Assembly: GCA_020633625.1 (NCBI GenBank)
Contig: JACKDJ010000017.1
Location: 1-64,000 of the forward strand
DNA from: Myxococcales bacterium
GTDB taxonomy: Bacteria > Myxococcota_A > Bradymonadia > REDH01
Direction of reading: 5' to 3'
Length of the DNA: 64,000 nt
The notes under the pieces are model-generated. The model did no database searches and was not told the origin of the DNA. It saw nothing but the letters and a program-made list of their open reading frames with translations. This document shows positions 24,554 through 37,786 of this stretch, piece by piece; position 1 is the first letter of the stretch, and every line of letters begins with the position of its first letter. Made by a program: the position numbers and the translations under genes.

Positions 24554-26590
24554 GTGACCGACCCCGTGCGCACCATTCGACGGCTCCTCGTCGCCAACCG
24601 CGGCGAGATCGCCCGGCGCATCTTCCGAACCTGCCGCGCCCTCGGCATCGAGACCGTCGCAGTGTTCTCGGACGCAGACGCCGACCTCCCGTTTGTCCGC
24701 GAGGCCGACGTCGCCGTTCGAATCGGGCCGCCGTCGCCGGCCGAGTCGTACCTGCGCGCGGGCGCGATCCTCGAGGCCGCCGCCCGCACCGCCGCCGACG
24801 CGATCCACCCCGGCTACGGCTTCCTCAGCGAGAACGCCGAGTTCGCAGAGGCGTGTGCGCAGGCCGGCGTCACCTTCGTGGGGCCCAGCCCCGCTGCCAT
24901 CCGCGCGATGGGGCTCAAGCGCGAGTCCAAGTACACGGCGGCGGCCGCAGGGGTCCCCGTCGTGCCCGGGTGGAGCGGTCCGGAGCAGGCAACCGACTTC
25001 ATCGCGGCGCGCGCGCTCGAGGTCGGCTTCCCGCTGCTCGTCAAGGCCAGCGCCGGTGGCGGAGGGAAGGGCATGCGCGTCGTCGAGCGCGCCGACGACC
25101 TCATCGCAGCCATCGACGGAGCCAAGCGAGAGGCCGCCGCCGCGTTTGGCGACGACACCCTCATCCTCGAGCGCTACATCCAAGCCCCGCGCCACATCGA
25201 GGTTCAGGTCCTCGGCGACGGCCTCGGCCGCGTCGTCGCGCTGTTCGAGCGCGAGTGTTCCATCCAGCGCCGGCACCAGAAGGTGATCGAAGAAGCGCCG
25301 TCGCCGTTCGTCACGCCCGACCTGCGAGCGCGGATGTGCGAGGCCGCCGTGCGCGTAGCTAGCTCCATCGGCTACGCCAACGCCGGCACCGTCGAGCTGA
25401 TCGTCGACCCGTCCGGAGAGTTCTACTTCCTGGAGATGAACACACGGCTGCAGGTCGAGCATCCGGTCACGGAAGCGATCACCGGCATCGATCTGGTCGC
25501 CGAGCAGCTCCGGATCGCCGAGGGGCGCGGGTTTGGTTTCGACCCCGAGCAGCTCGCGATTCGCGGCGCCGCGATCGAAGCGCGCTTGTATGCCGAAGAC
25601 GCCGCTGGGGGCTTCCTCCCGGCGGCGGGGCACCTCGCCGCGTGGGCGACGCGTCCGGTAGACGGGCTCCGCGTGGACTCGGGGGTCGAGGCGGGCGACA
25701 CCATCTCGATCCACTACGACCCGATGATCGCCAAGGTCATCGCCCACGGACCCGATCGAGAGACGGCGAGGCGCCGGCTGCTCCTCGCGCTGCGAGGCTC
25801 GGCGATCGTCGGCCTCACGACGAACCTCGACTTCCTTGTGCGCGTGCTCGAGCACGACGCGTTCGTGGCTGGGGAGCTCGACACCCACTTCATCGAGCGC
25901 CACCGAGACGCTCTCGTTGCGGGGCCGTCGGCGGAGCGCGCCGCGCGTGCGGCGGCGCTCGCCGCAGTCGTGTCGGCTGCGCTCCGGCCCTCGGCCGTCG
26001 ACACCCTGCCGGCTGTCCGCGCGGGCTTTCGCAACGCCGGAGTCGCGACAGAGCGTGTCGTCTTCGACGCTGGTGGCGCCGCAGTGAGTGTGTGGGTCCG
26101 CCCGCGGCGCGACGGCGCGCTCGATGTTTGGACCGCCGCCACGGACGCGCTGTTCGCCTCCCCTCCCACCGACGCCGCGCACGCCGTCTTCCGCGTGGTC
26201 GAGGTCGCCGCGACGTCTGCGTCCGTGTGGCTCGAGGTGGATGGGGCGCGCGGATGGGTGCGGTGGGTTGAGGGGCCCGACGGCGTGTGCGCCGTGATCG
26301 ACAGCGCCGGAGCGGTCGGCCTTCGGCAGCGCCCCCGCTTCGCCGAGGCCGGGACAGCGGACGCGGCGGGAGGCTGTGTGGCCCCGATGCCCGGCCGCGT
26401 CGTGCGGGTGCTGGTCGTGCTCGGCGACGACGTGGTGGTCGGCACTCCGCTCGTCATCCTCGAGGCGATGAAGATGGAGCACACGCTGACGGCCGCTACC
26501 GCCGGTCGCGTCGTCGAGGTTCGTGCTCGCGAGGGCGACCAAGTCGACGCGGACGCGCCGCTGGTGACGGTCGAGCCGGTCGAGAGCTGA
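24554..26590 (+). CDS. Biotin carboxylase/biotin carrier (alpha) subunit of acyl-CoA carboxylase
   Basis: A 678-residue protein. GTG at 24554 gives the canonical N-terminus RRLLVANRGEIARRIFR. The biotin carboxylase domain fills residues 1-450 with ATP-grasp motif ASAGGGGKGMRVV, EFYFLEMNTRLQVEHPVTE and the conserved QRRHQK. A less conserved middle region follows. The biotinyl domain at the C-terminus has VILEAMKMEHTL with the biotinylated Lys640. It carboxylates biotin with ATP and bicarbonate and works with the beta subunit encoded just upstream. The 22-bp gap has no strong ribosome site beyond a purine-rich GCGAAGAG. Confidence 0.93.
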   Translation: MTDPVRTIRRLLVANRGEIARRIFRTCRALGIETVAVFSDADADLPFVREADVAVRIGPPSPAESYLRAGAILEAAARTAADAIHPGYGFLSENAEFAEACAQAGVTFVGPSPAAIRAMGLKRESKYTAAAAGVPVVPGWSGPEQATDFIAARALEVGFPLLVKASAGGGGKGMRVVERADDLIAAIDGAKREAAAAFGDDTLILERYIQAPRHIEVQVLGDGLGRVVALFERECSIQRRHQKVIEEAPSPFVTPDLRARMCEAAVRVASSIGYANAGTVELIVDPSGEFYFLEMNTRLQVEHPVTEAITGIDLVAEQLRIAEGRGFGFDPEQLAIRGAAIEARLYAEDAAGGFLPAAGHLAAWATRPVDGLRVDSGVEAGDTISIHYDPMIAKVIAHGPDRETARRRLLLALRGSAIVGLTTNLDFLVRVLEHDAFVAGELDTHFIERHRDALVAGPSAERAARAAALAAVVSAALRPSAVDTLPAVRAGFRNAGVATERVVFDAGGAAVSVWVRPRRDGALDVWTAATDALFASPPTDAAHAVFRVVEVAATSASVWLEVDGARGWVRWVEGPDGVCAVIDSAGAVGLRQRPRFAEAGTADAAGGCVAPMPGRVVRVLVVLGDDVVVGTPLVILEAMKMEHTLTAATAGRVVEVRAREGDQVDADAPLVTVEPVES

Positions 26591-26626
26591 CGCGCGGCGC
26601 GGTGGTCGGTCCGCCGCGCGATTGGT

Positions 26627-30868
<4,242 letters not shown>

Positions 30869-31007
30869 CACGCGTCCTAGGGGGGGTGTGCCCACACCCT
30901 ACCGGTGGACGGCGCTCGCGACAACCCGGCGCGCGCGGCTTTCGGAATAGCCGCCATGCTTCGGCGGTTGGCAGGCCCTATTCGGTGCGACTGCGTGAGC
31001 GCCCAAC

Positions 31008-31841
31008 ATGGAACATGACCCTGACGGCCCGCCGGGCCGCGTTGAGCGCTCAAGCGGTGCCAACGACACGGATGGCCACTCGGAGCGACAGCTCGCAAAC
31101 CGAGTCCCGCCGATCGTCCTCGCGTACTGGGTGATCAAGATCGCGTCGACGACCCTCGGTGAGACCGGCGCCGACATGTTCTCGATGACGCTGAACCTCG
31201 GCTACGCGACGACCGCCATCGCGTTCCTCGGTGTCTTCGCCGTCCTGCTCGCCGGAAAACTCGCGCTGGGCCGCTACTCCAGCGCGGCGTACTGGGGGGT
31301 GTTCACGGCGTCGGCCATCCTCGGGACCGTCGTGTCGGACTTCATCGACCGAACTCTCGGCATGGGCTACGCCGCCGGCTCGGCGATGCTGGTCGCCCTC
31401 CTCGGCGTGGTCCTCGCGCTCTGGTACCGTCGCCTCGGGTCGATCTCCGTCGAGCGCATTGTCAGCGCCGAAGAGGAGACGTTCTACTGGCTCGCGTTCC
31501 TGGTCGCGAACACACTCGGCACGGCCGCCGGCGACTACCTGTCCGATGAGCTGGGGATTGGATTCCTGCAGAGCGCCCTCCTCATCGGAGTGCTGCTGGC
31601 GGCGACCGCGGCGGCGCGGTACGTGACGCGCCTGTCACCGGTCTTCCTGTTCTGGGTGGCGTTTGTTCTCACCCGCCCCTTCGGCGCGACGTTCGGCGAC
31701 CTGCTCACCAAGCCGGCCGATCACGGGGGGCTCGGCCTCGGCACGTTCGCGGTGTCTGGCGTGTTCGCGGCGGTGATGGGCGTGGCGCTGTGGCGCGAGG
31801 GCAGGGTGGTGAGCGCGGTGCGCGCCGCCGGAGCTCGGTAG
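31008..31841 (+). CDS. Integral membrane protein with four DUF347-like repeats (COG4705-like)
   Basis: A 277-residue membrane protein with about eight transmembrane helices after a hydrophilic N-terminus of 35 residues. Four internal repeats are visible, each a helix pair carrying a G-x-x-x/G-x-x-D pattern: KIASTTLGETGADMFS, ILGTVVSDFIDRTLG, NTLGTAAGDYLSDELG and RPFGATFGDLLTKP. This is the DUF347 repeat pattern of uncharacterised membrane proteins. Conserved acidic residues inside the membrane suggest a transporter or channel, but none is established. It is transcribed divergently from the giant lipoprotein. Confidence 0.85.
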   Translation: MEHDPDGPPGRVERSSGANDTDGHSERQLANRVPPIVLAYWVIKIASTTLGETGADMFSMTLNLGYATTAIAFLGVFAVLLAGKLALGRYSSAAYWGVFTASAILGTVVSDFIDRTLGMGYAAGSAMLVALLGVVLALWYRRLGSISVERIVSAEEETFYWLAFLVANTLGTAAGDYLSDELGIGFLQSALLIGVLLAATAAARYVTRLSPVFLFWVAFVLTRPFGATFGDLLTKPADHGGLGLGTFAVSGVFAAVMGVALWREGRVVSAVRAAGAR

Positions 31842-32017
31842 CGCGCGACGGCAGCGCGGAGCTGCGACGCGCGACCGCGATGCCGTCGGACCAGCAAGTC
31901 CTGCCTTCCACGCCATCGGCGCCGGTCCGGTGGCGCACCCATCGGGCACGTGAGTCCCGGTTGTGCCTGGCCGCGCGACCGCTTAACCTAGCGCGGCACT
32001 CACGCTGGAGAATCCAC

Positions 32018-32464
32018 ATGCTCGCCGGAAAACCCCGCAGCTTCGGAGTCGGCCTCCTCCTGTGCTTCGTCACGTTCGGGATCTACGTCCCGTTCTGGCA
32101 CTACGCCGCGTTCCGAGAGCTGTACGACCAGGAGCGCGATCCGCGCTTCCCGACGGGGCTGTTCGTGCTCGGTCTGCTCCCGCTCGTCTCGCTGGTTGGG
32201 CAGCCGCTCTACATGGCCGAGTGCCTACGCTACCTGAACGAGATCCGACGCCGTCAGGGGCTCGCGCCCACGATGGAGATCGGTGAGTTCCTGTTGTGGT
32301 ACATCCTCGGCAGCTTCGTGATCGTCGGGCCGCTCATCGCGTACTCGCGCATTCAGAACGCGCTGAACGAGACGTGGGGCGCATACGCCCGACTCGAGGG
32401 TGCCCCCGTGCTCTCGAGCCTTCCGGCCCTTCCGCCGGGGCCGCCCCCCGGCTGGGCCGGCTAG
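32018..32464 (+). CDS. Small membrane protein, DUF4234-like
   Basis: A 148-residue protein with three to four hydrophobic segments. GGAG lies seven bases before the ATG at 32018. The opening FGVGLLLCFVTFGIYVPFWHYAAFREL resembles the DUF4234 signature (helix, FGIY, W-x-Y). A Pro-rich tail (ALPPGPPPGW) ends the protein. It is followed 16 bp later by a methyltransferase gene on the same strand. Function unknown. Confidence 0.75.
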   Translation: MLAGKPRSFGVGLLLCFVTFGIYVPFWHYAAFRELYDQERDPRFPTGLFVLGLLPLVSLVGQPLYMAECLRYLNEIRRRQGLAPTMEIGEFLLWYILGSFVIVGPLIAYSRIQNALNETWGAYARLEGAPVLSSLPALPPGPPPGWAG

Positions 32465-32480
32465 CTCGGGCGCCGCACAC

Positions 32481-33101
32481 GTGGGCAAGCTCCTAGCCGC
32501 GATCTACGACCCGTTCATGCGGGAGACCGAGCGCGAGTGTCTCGGCGCGTGGCGCCACGAACTGCTGCAGGGGATCTCCGGCAACGTGCTGGAGGTGGGC
32601 GCCGGAACAGGTGCGAACCTCGCCTACTACCCCACCTCCGTCACGCGTCTGACGCTCGCCGAGCCGGACGCAGCGATGCGCGCCCGCCTCGTCGACGCGG
32701 TTCGCAGCGGCCCGCGACCCGACGCCCACGTCATCGACGCGTCGCTCGCGGGCCTGCCGTTCGGAGATGGCGAGCTCGACGTCGTCGTCGCGACGCTCGT
32801 CCTGTGCTCGGTCGCCGACCCCGCCGCGGCGCTCGCCGAGATCCGCCGCGTGCTCGCTCCGGACGGCGCCTTTGTATTCCTCGAGCACGTGATCGCCGAG
32901 GGCCACCCCACCCGGGCGCTCACGCAGCGCGCTCTGGACCCGGTCTGGCATCACGTCGCCGGTGGCTGTCATCTCACGCGCGACACACGCGTCGAGATCG
33001 AGCGCGCCGGCTTCGAGTTCGAGTCTCTGACCCGCCAGTCCATGAGACGTGCGCTCCCGTTCCTCCGCCCGACCGTCCGCGGCGTCGCGCGGCCGGCCTA
33101 A
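32481..33101 (+). CDS. Class I SAM-dependent methyltransferase
   Basis: A 206-residue methyltransferase. GTG 32481 gives VGKLLAAIYDPFMRETE. Motif I is NVLEVGAGTGANLAYY (residues about 33-48), followed by an acidic strand end LAEPD, motif post-I with DASLAGLPFGDGELDVVVATLVLCSV, and FVFLEHV. The pattern is the Methyltransf_11 type and resembles methyltransferases acting on small molecules, lipids or quinones. The substrate is not apparent. It ends 4 bp before the protease gene, so the three genes from 32018 may be one transcript. Confidence 0.85.
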   Translation: MGKLLAAIYDPFMRETERECLGAWRHELLQGISGNVLEVGAGTGANLAYYPTSVTRLTLAEPDAAMRARLVDAVRSGPRPDAHVIDASLAGLPFGDGELDVVVATLVLCSVADPAAALAEIRRVLAPDGAFVFLEHVIAEGHPTRALTQRALDPVWHHVAGGCHLTRDTRVEIERAGFEFESLTRQSMRRALPFLRPTVRGVARPA

Positions 33102-33105
33102 GCAC

Positions 33106-34542
33106 GTGAGCGCGCGGCGTCGGGCCCGACGTCTGACAGCGACCGTCGCCGTCGCCTCCGCCGGACTCTCGGCGGTGGCCGGCGCGTCTGGCGAGCCCCA
33201 AACAATGCGGCGACAGGCCGTCATCTACGGCGGAGACGACCGCGTCGAGCTGCTCGAGTCCGGCGACCCGCGCGCGGGTCGAGCCGCGTCAGCGCTGCTG
33301 GCCGTAGTCGACGCCGATCGCGTCACAATCGACGGCTCCACCATCGAACTCGACGCGCCACCCGTCGGCGCCGCGCTGGGGTTGTGTGACGACGTGCGCT
33401 TTGCAGAGCAGCCCACCCTTGCCCGCTGCTCTGCAGCGCTCGTCGCACCAGACATCGCCTTGACTGCCGCGCACTGTGTGGAGAACGCGCGCGACTGCGC
33501 GGCGAATGTGTTTGTTGCGGGCTGGGCACTCGGCGCAGACGGCGCTGCGCCAAGCGTGGCATCGTCGGAGGTGTACCGCTGCGTGGAGGTGCTCCACTCC
33601 GACATCCGCGGGAGCCGCGGAATGCGGCTCGACTTCGCGTTCGTGCGGCTCGACCGACCGGTCGCCGGTGGCACGCCGCTGCCCATTCGCCTGGACCCGT
33701 CACCGCTCGAGATTGGCGCGCCGCTGATGCTGGCGTCGTTCCCGTGGGGGCTCCCGGCAAAGGTCGACGCGACCGCGCGCGTCGAGGACGACCGCGACGG
33801 CGCCCGCGACTTCTTCGTGCTCGCCGCCGACGCGTTCGAGGGGAGCTCGGGGGGACCGCTGCTCGACGCGGCTGGGGCGATCGCGGGCGTGCTCGTGCGT
33901 GGCGAGGGCGACGTCGAACCGCGCGGTGACTGCGACACCGCACGCGTCATCGACGGGCCGGGCGCAGAGTCCGCTACATACGCCGCGTGGGCGGTCCGAG
34001 CGCTGTGCGCAGCGCGGCCGGTGGACGAGCTCTGCGACGGCCGCGATGTGTGCGGCCGAGCGCCGCCATCCGACGCGTGCGAAGCCGAGACGTGCGTCGA
34101 GTGCGACGCGCTGGCCCCGTCGGAGTGGACGTGCGTCGAGGCCACTTTCGCTGCGGCCGACGGCTGCGACTGTCGCTGCGGCGCATACGACCCGGACTGC
34201 GACGACCCCACGACGCCGGTGTTTGGTTGCGCGGTGGGGGAGGCGTGTGGCACCGACGCGATGTGCCTTGCGCTCCCCGACGGCGGTGTGACCGACGAGT
34301 GGAGCTGCAATCCGGCGCGCTGGCTCGATGGGGTTTGCGACTGCGACTGTGGCGCCGCGGACCCTGACTGCCAGCCCGACGCATGTGACGACCACACCGA
34401 GCGCCGTTCGGGTGGTCGAGGGTGCGCCGTCGCGTCAGCAGGCGACGCGGGGGCGTGGCTCGGTTGGGCGGGCCTCGCAGCGCTCCTCGTCCGCAGTGCG
34501 GCTAGGTGTGGTCGCCGTCGCCTTGCTCGTCGTCCGCGGTAG
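33106..34542 (+). CDS. Secreted trypsin-like serine protease with MYXO-CTERM-like tail
   Basis: A 478-residue protein starting at GTG 33106 with a basic N-terminus and signal peptide (RRLTATVAVASAGLSAVAGAS). The chymotrypsin-fold triad is His123 in LTAAHCVE, Asp176 in RLDFAFVRLD and Ser248 in GSSGGPLLD. A Cys-rich region follows (residues about 310-430) with two copies of a CDCxCGAxDPDC-like module. The C-terminus has a GC pair, a hydrophobic helix (AWLGWAGLAALLV) and a basic end RCGRRRLARRPR, the layout of myxobacterial MYXO-CTERM surface-sorting tails. Its last 41 bp overlap the end of the RND gene on the other strand. A secreted, possibly cell-surface protease. Confidence 0.85.
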   Translation: MSARRRARRLTATVAVASAGLSAVAGASGEPQTMRRQAVIYGGDDRVELLESGDPRAGRAASALLAVVDADRVTIDGSTIELDAPPVGAALGLCDDVRFAEQPTLARCSAALVAPDIALTAAHCVENARDCAANVFVAGWALGADGAAPSVASSEVYRCVEVLHSDIRGSRGMRLDFAFVRLDRPVAGGTPLPIRLDPSPLEIGAPLMLASFPWGLPAKVDATARVEDDRDGARDFFVLAADAFEGSSGGPLLDAAGAIAGVLVRGEGDVEPRGDCDTARVIDGPGAESATYAAWAVRALCAARPVDELCDGRDVCGRAPPSDACEAETCVECDALAPSEWTCVEATFAAADGCDCRCGAYDPDCDDPTTPVFGCAVGEACGTDAMCLALPDGGVTDEWSCNPARWLDGVCDCDCGAADPDCQPDACDDHTERRSGGRGCAVASAGDAGAWLGWAGLAALLVRSAARCGRRRLARRPR

Positions 34543-37500
34543 TCGCCCGCTCATCTCGCGGAGACCAATCGCGACCGCCTTCGTGCTCTGGACCGGCCGC
34601 GGAGTCGACAAAGCCGAGCGCGCCGCCGATCCACCGTAGCGCGCGCTGCAAGTCGTCGAGAGCGAGATAGGTCGACGGCACGAAGACGAGCGTGATCATC
34701 GTCGAGAACATCACACCGAACGCGAGGCTGATCGCCATCGGGATCAGGAACCTTGCCTGGACGGACTTCTCGAGCAGCATCGGCGCGAGACCGAAGAACG
34801 TAGTCAGCGACGTGAGCATGATCGGGCGCAAGCGCCGGCAAGCTGCTTGGACCACCGCCTCGAACGGCACCGTCTCACGCCGATAGGTGTTGATCGCATC
34901 GATCAAGACGATCGCGTCGTTCACGACGACGCCGGCGAGGGCGACGAGACCAAACATCGACATCAGGCTGAGCGAGTAGCCGAGCGCGACATGGCCGTTG
35001 ATCGCCCCGACGAAGCCGAAGGGGATCGCGAGCATGATCAGCAGCGGGTCCATCGCGCTCTTCAGCGCCACGGCCATCAGCGCATACATGGCCAGCAGCG
35101 CGAGCAGCATGCCTCGCCGGAGCGTATCCATCGTCTCGCCCTGCTCCCGAGCCTCGCCGCCCATCGTCGCAGACAGGCCTGGGTAGCGCGCGACGAGATC
35201 GTGGAGGAGGTCCGCTCGGATCGACGCGTTCACGTCGTCGGCGGTGACGATCGAGGTCTCGACGTCGGCCGTCACACTCACGACGCGGCGCCCGTCTTCG
35301 CGCCGGATCGACGTGTACGACGAGCCGCGCTCGATGTGCGCAGCGACCCGCAGAGGAACCTCGGTACCGTCGGGCGCACGCAACAGGAGGTTGTCGAGCC
35401 AGTACTCGCTCTGGCGCTCTTCGAGTGGTCGCCGCACATACACGCGGAGCTCGTCGCGGCCCCGCTGTTGCCGCACCGCCTCGGAACCAAAGAACGCCGA
35501 ACGGACCTGCCGCGCCATCGACTCCTCGGTCAGTCCGTGCGCGCGCCCTTCGTCGGTGAGCGTGAGGTCGAGCTGCTCCTTGCCAGCCGAGAAGCCGTCG
35601 TCGATCTCGACGACGCCGGCGTACGACCGGAGACGCTCGGCGAGGTCGGCTGCCGCTGCCTCCAGCACCGCCATGTCGCTGTGCGAGAGCTGTACGTCGA
35701 CCGGTGAACCTGACGACGGGCCGGTCGAGAACCGGAACGTCAGCGACTCGATCCCGGGTACGTCGCCGACTCGCTGTCGCCAGCGACGCGTGAACTCCTG
35801 CGCGCCGATGTCGCGGTGGTCGATCGGGACCATGAACACGGTCACGGAGCCCAGATGGCTCGCGGCCGATCCACCCGACGAGCGCGCGCCGCCGAACTGC
35901 GCGGCCGAGCCGACTTCCGCGTAGATCCCCCGACCGATCTCCGCTCCCGCGCCGTCCTCGTCACCCTCGGCGTGGAATCTGTTCTCGTCGAGCAGCGCCC
36001 TCGCCTCGCGCTCGAGCCGCTCCACCACCTCTGCGGTCGCGTCGGCGGGGGTGCCAAACGGCATCTCGAGGGTCGCCGTTACGATGTCCCCCTCGATCCT
36101 CGGCATGAACGTGAACTGGATCTTCCCGGCCTTCACCACGCCGACGGTCAGCACCAGCGTGCACACCCCGAGCGCGATCGTGAGGTACCGCGCTCGGTAG
36201 GCGAACCGCACCGCGGGCTCGAAGACACGCGCGACGAAGAAGTCGAACAGGCGCCCGAACTGCTCCTGGCCATACTCGAGGGCGCCGAGCAGCCCCCCTC
36301 GGAAGGGACCCGACGTGTGGGCGAGGTGCGCGGGCAAGATGAACAAGCTCTCGAACAGCGAGATCATCAGGATGGTGATGACGATCACGGGGATGACCCC
36401 CATGAACTTCCCCATCGTTCCCGGGATGAACATGATCGGGACGAACGCGATCACCGTCGTGAGCACCGAGAACACCACGGGTCCCGACACCTCGCGCGCT
36501 CCGTCGATCGCGGCCTGCAGCGGAGGTTTTCCGAGTGACCGGTGGTGGTAGACGGACTCGCCGATCACGATCGCGTCGTCGACGACGATGCCGAGCGTCA
36601 GGATGAACGCAAACAGCGAGATCATGTTCAGCGACGCGCCCACCACCGGCATCAAGAACATGGCGCCGAGGAACGAGATCGGGATGCCGAGCGTCACCCA
36701 GAAGGCCAGCTTCAGCTCGAGGAACGCGCCGAGCACCAGCAGCACGAGCACGAGCCCCATCCGAGCGTTTCGCAGCAGAAGCGAGATGCGGTCGCGGTAG
36801 ATCTCCGAGCGGTCGTTGACGACGTCGACGCTGATCCCGGACGGCAGCGTCGGCTCGACCTCTTCGAGGAACGCGCGGACGTGGTCGGTGACGCCGATCG
36901 GCGTCTGGTCGCCGACGCGAAACACACGCAAGATCGCAGCTCTCTCCCCGTTGAACCGAGCGGACTGGTCCGTCTCGCGGAAGCCGTCGTCGACGTGGGC
37001 GACGTCGCGCACCCGGACCAGGCTGCCGTCGGTGTTTGCCCGGATGACGATGTCTTCGAACTCCGGGCCGACGTCGCGACGCTCGGTCGTGCGCAGCAAG
37101 ACTTCTCCCGCCGGCGTGCGAAGTCCGCCCGCTGGCAGGTCCACCGACGCCTGACGAACCGCGGCCGCGACGGCCTCGATCGTCAACCCATACTGCCGGA
37201 GCGACGACTCGCTCACCTCGATGCCGATCTCGGGGGGGCGGACTCCCGAGAGCTCGACCAGCGTCACCTCCCCGCGCGCGAGCAGGGCCTCGCGCATGTC
37301 GACGGCAACGCGCCGAAGCTCGCGCTCGTCGACGTCGCCGTGCAGGACGATACGGATGTTCTCCTGGCGGTTCACCGATGCCGCGACGACCGGCCGCTCG
37401 GCGTCCTGCGGGAACAGGGTGATGCGGTCGACGGCGCTCTTGATGTCCGCGAGCGCCGCGTCGCGGTTCACGCCGGTGAGCAGCTCAACGGTCACGGAGC

Positions 37501-37786
37501 CCACGCTCTCGGAGGCCGTCGCCGTGACGGTCTTGATGCCGTCGAGGCCGCGCACCGCCTCTTCGACCGGCAGCACGACGCCCTGTTCGACTTCGGACGG
37601 AGACGCGCCCGGGTAGGGCACGGTCACGGTGATCGTGTCGAGCGTAAACTCCGGGAAGACCTCCTGACGAATCGTCGGGGCTGCGACCAGGCCTCCGGCG
37701 AGCAGCATGACCATCGCGACGTTGGCCGCGACGGGGTTCGACGCCATCCAGGCGACGGCCCCACGGACGTCCTGCGCCGCGCTCAT
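34502..37786 (-). CDS. RND-family efflux permease (HAE1-like)
   Basis: A 1094-residue inner-membrane pump of the AcrB/HAE1 superfamily, which drives export with the proton gradient. There are twelve membrane segments and two large periplasmic loops. Helix 4 carries the proton-relay pair Asp403-Asp404 in GIVVDDAIVIGE, and the matching helix 10 has VALAGVVVNDAIVLIDAI. It overlaps the adaptor gene by 4 bp (ATGA) and is the third gene of an OMF-adaptor-pump operon. The C-terminus is a charged cytoplasmic tail. Substrates cannot be inferred; the family handles drugs, lipids or siderophores. Confidence 0.92.
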   Translation of the reverse strand: MSAAQDVRGAVAWMASNPVAANVAMVMLLAGGLVAAPTIRQEVFPEFTLDTITVTVPYPGASPSEVEQGVVLPVEEAVRGLDGIKTVTATASESVGSVTVELLTGVNRDAALADIKSAVDRITLFPQDAERPVVAASVNRQENIRIVLHGDVDERELRRVAVDMREALLARGEVTLVELSGVRPPEIGIEVSESSLRQYGLTIEAVAAAVRQASVDLPAGGLRTPAGEVLLRTTERRDVGPEFEDIVIRANTDGSLVRVRDVAHVDDGFRETDQSARFNGERAAILRVFRVGDQTPIGVTDHVRAFLEEVEPTLPSGISVDVVNDRSEIYRDRISLLLRNARMGLVLVLLVLGAFLELKLAFWVTLGIPISFLGAMFLMPVVGASLNMISLFAFILTLGIVVDDAIVIGESVYHHRSLGKPPLQAAIDGAREVSGPVVFSVLTTVIAFVPIMFIPGTMGKFMGVIPVIVITILMISLFESLFILPAHLAHTSGPFRGGLLGALEYGQEQFGRLFDFFVARVFEPAVRFAYRARYLTIALGVCTLVLTVGVVKAGKIQFTFMPRIEGDIVTATLEMPFGTPADATAEVVERLEREARALLDENRFHAEGDEDGAGAEIGRGIYAEVGSAAQFGGARSSGGSAASHLGSVTVFMVPIDHRDIGAQEFTRRWRQRVGDVPGIESLTFRFSTGPSSGSPVDVQLSHSDMAVLEAAAADLAERLRSYAGVVEIDDGFSAGKEQLDLTLTDEGRAHGLTEESMARQVRSAFFGSEAVRQQRGRDELRVYVRRPLEERQSEYWLDNLLLRAPDGTEVPLRVAAHIERGSSYTSIRREDGRRVVSVTADVETSIVTADDVNASIRADLLHDLVARYPGLSATMGGEAREQGETMDTLRRGMLLALLAMYALMAVALKSAMDPLLIMLAIPFGFVGAINGHVALGYSLSLMSMFGLVALAGVVVNDAIVLIDAINTYRRETVPFEAVVQAACRRLRPIMLTSLTTFFGLAPMLLEKSVQARFLIPMAISLAFGVMFSTMITLVFVPSTYLALDDLQRALRWIGGALGFVDSAAGPEHEGGRDWSPRDERATTADDEQGDGDHT

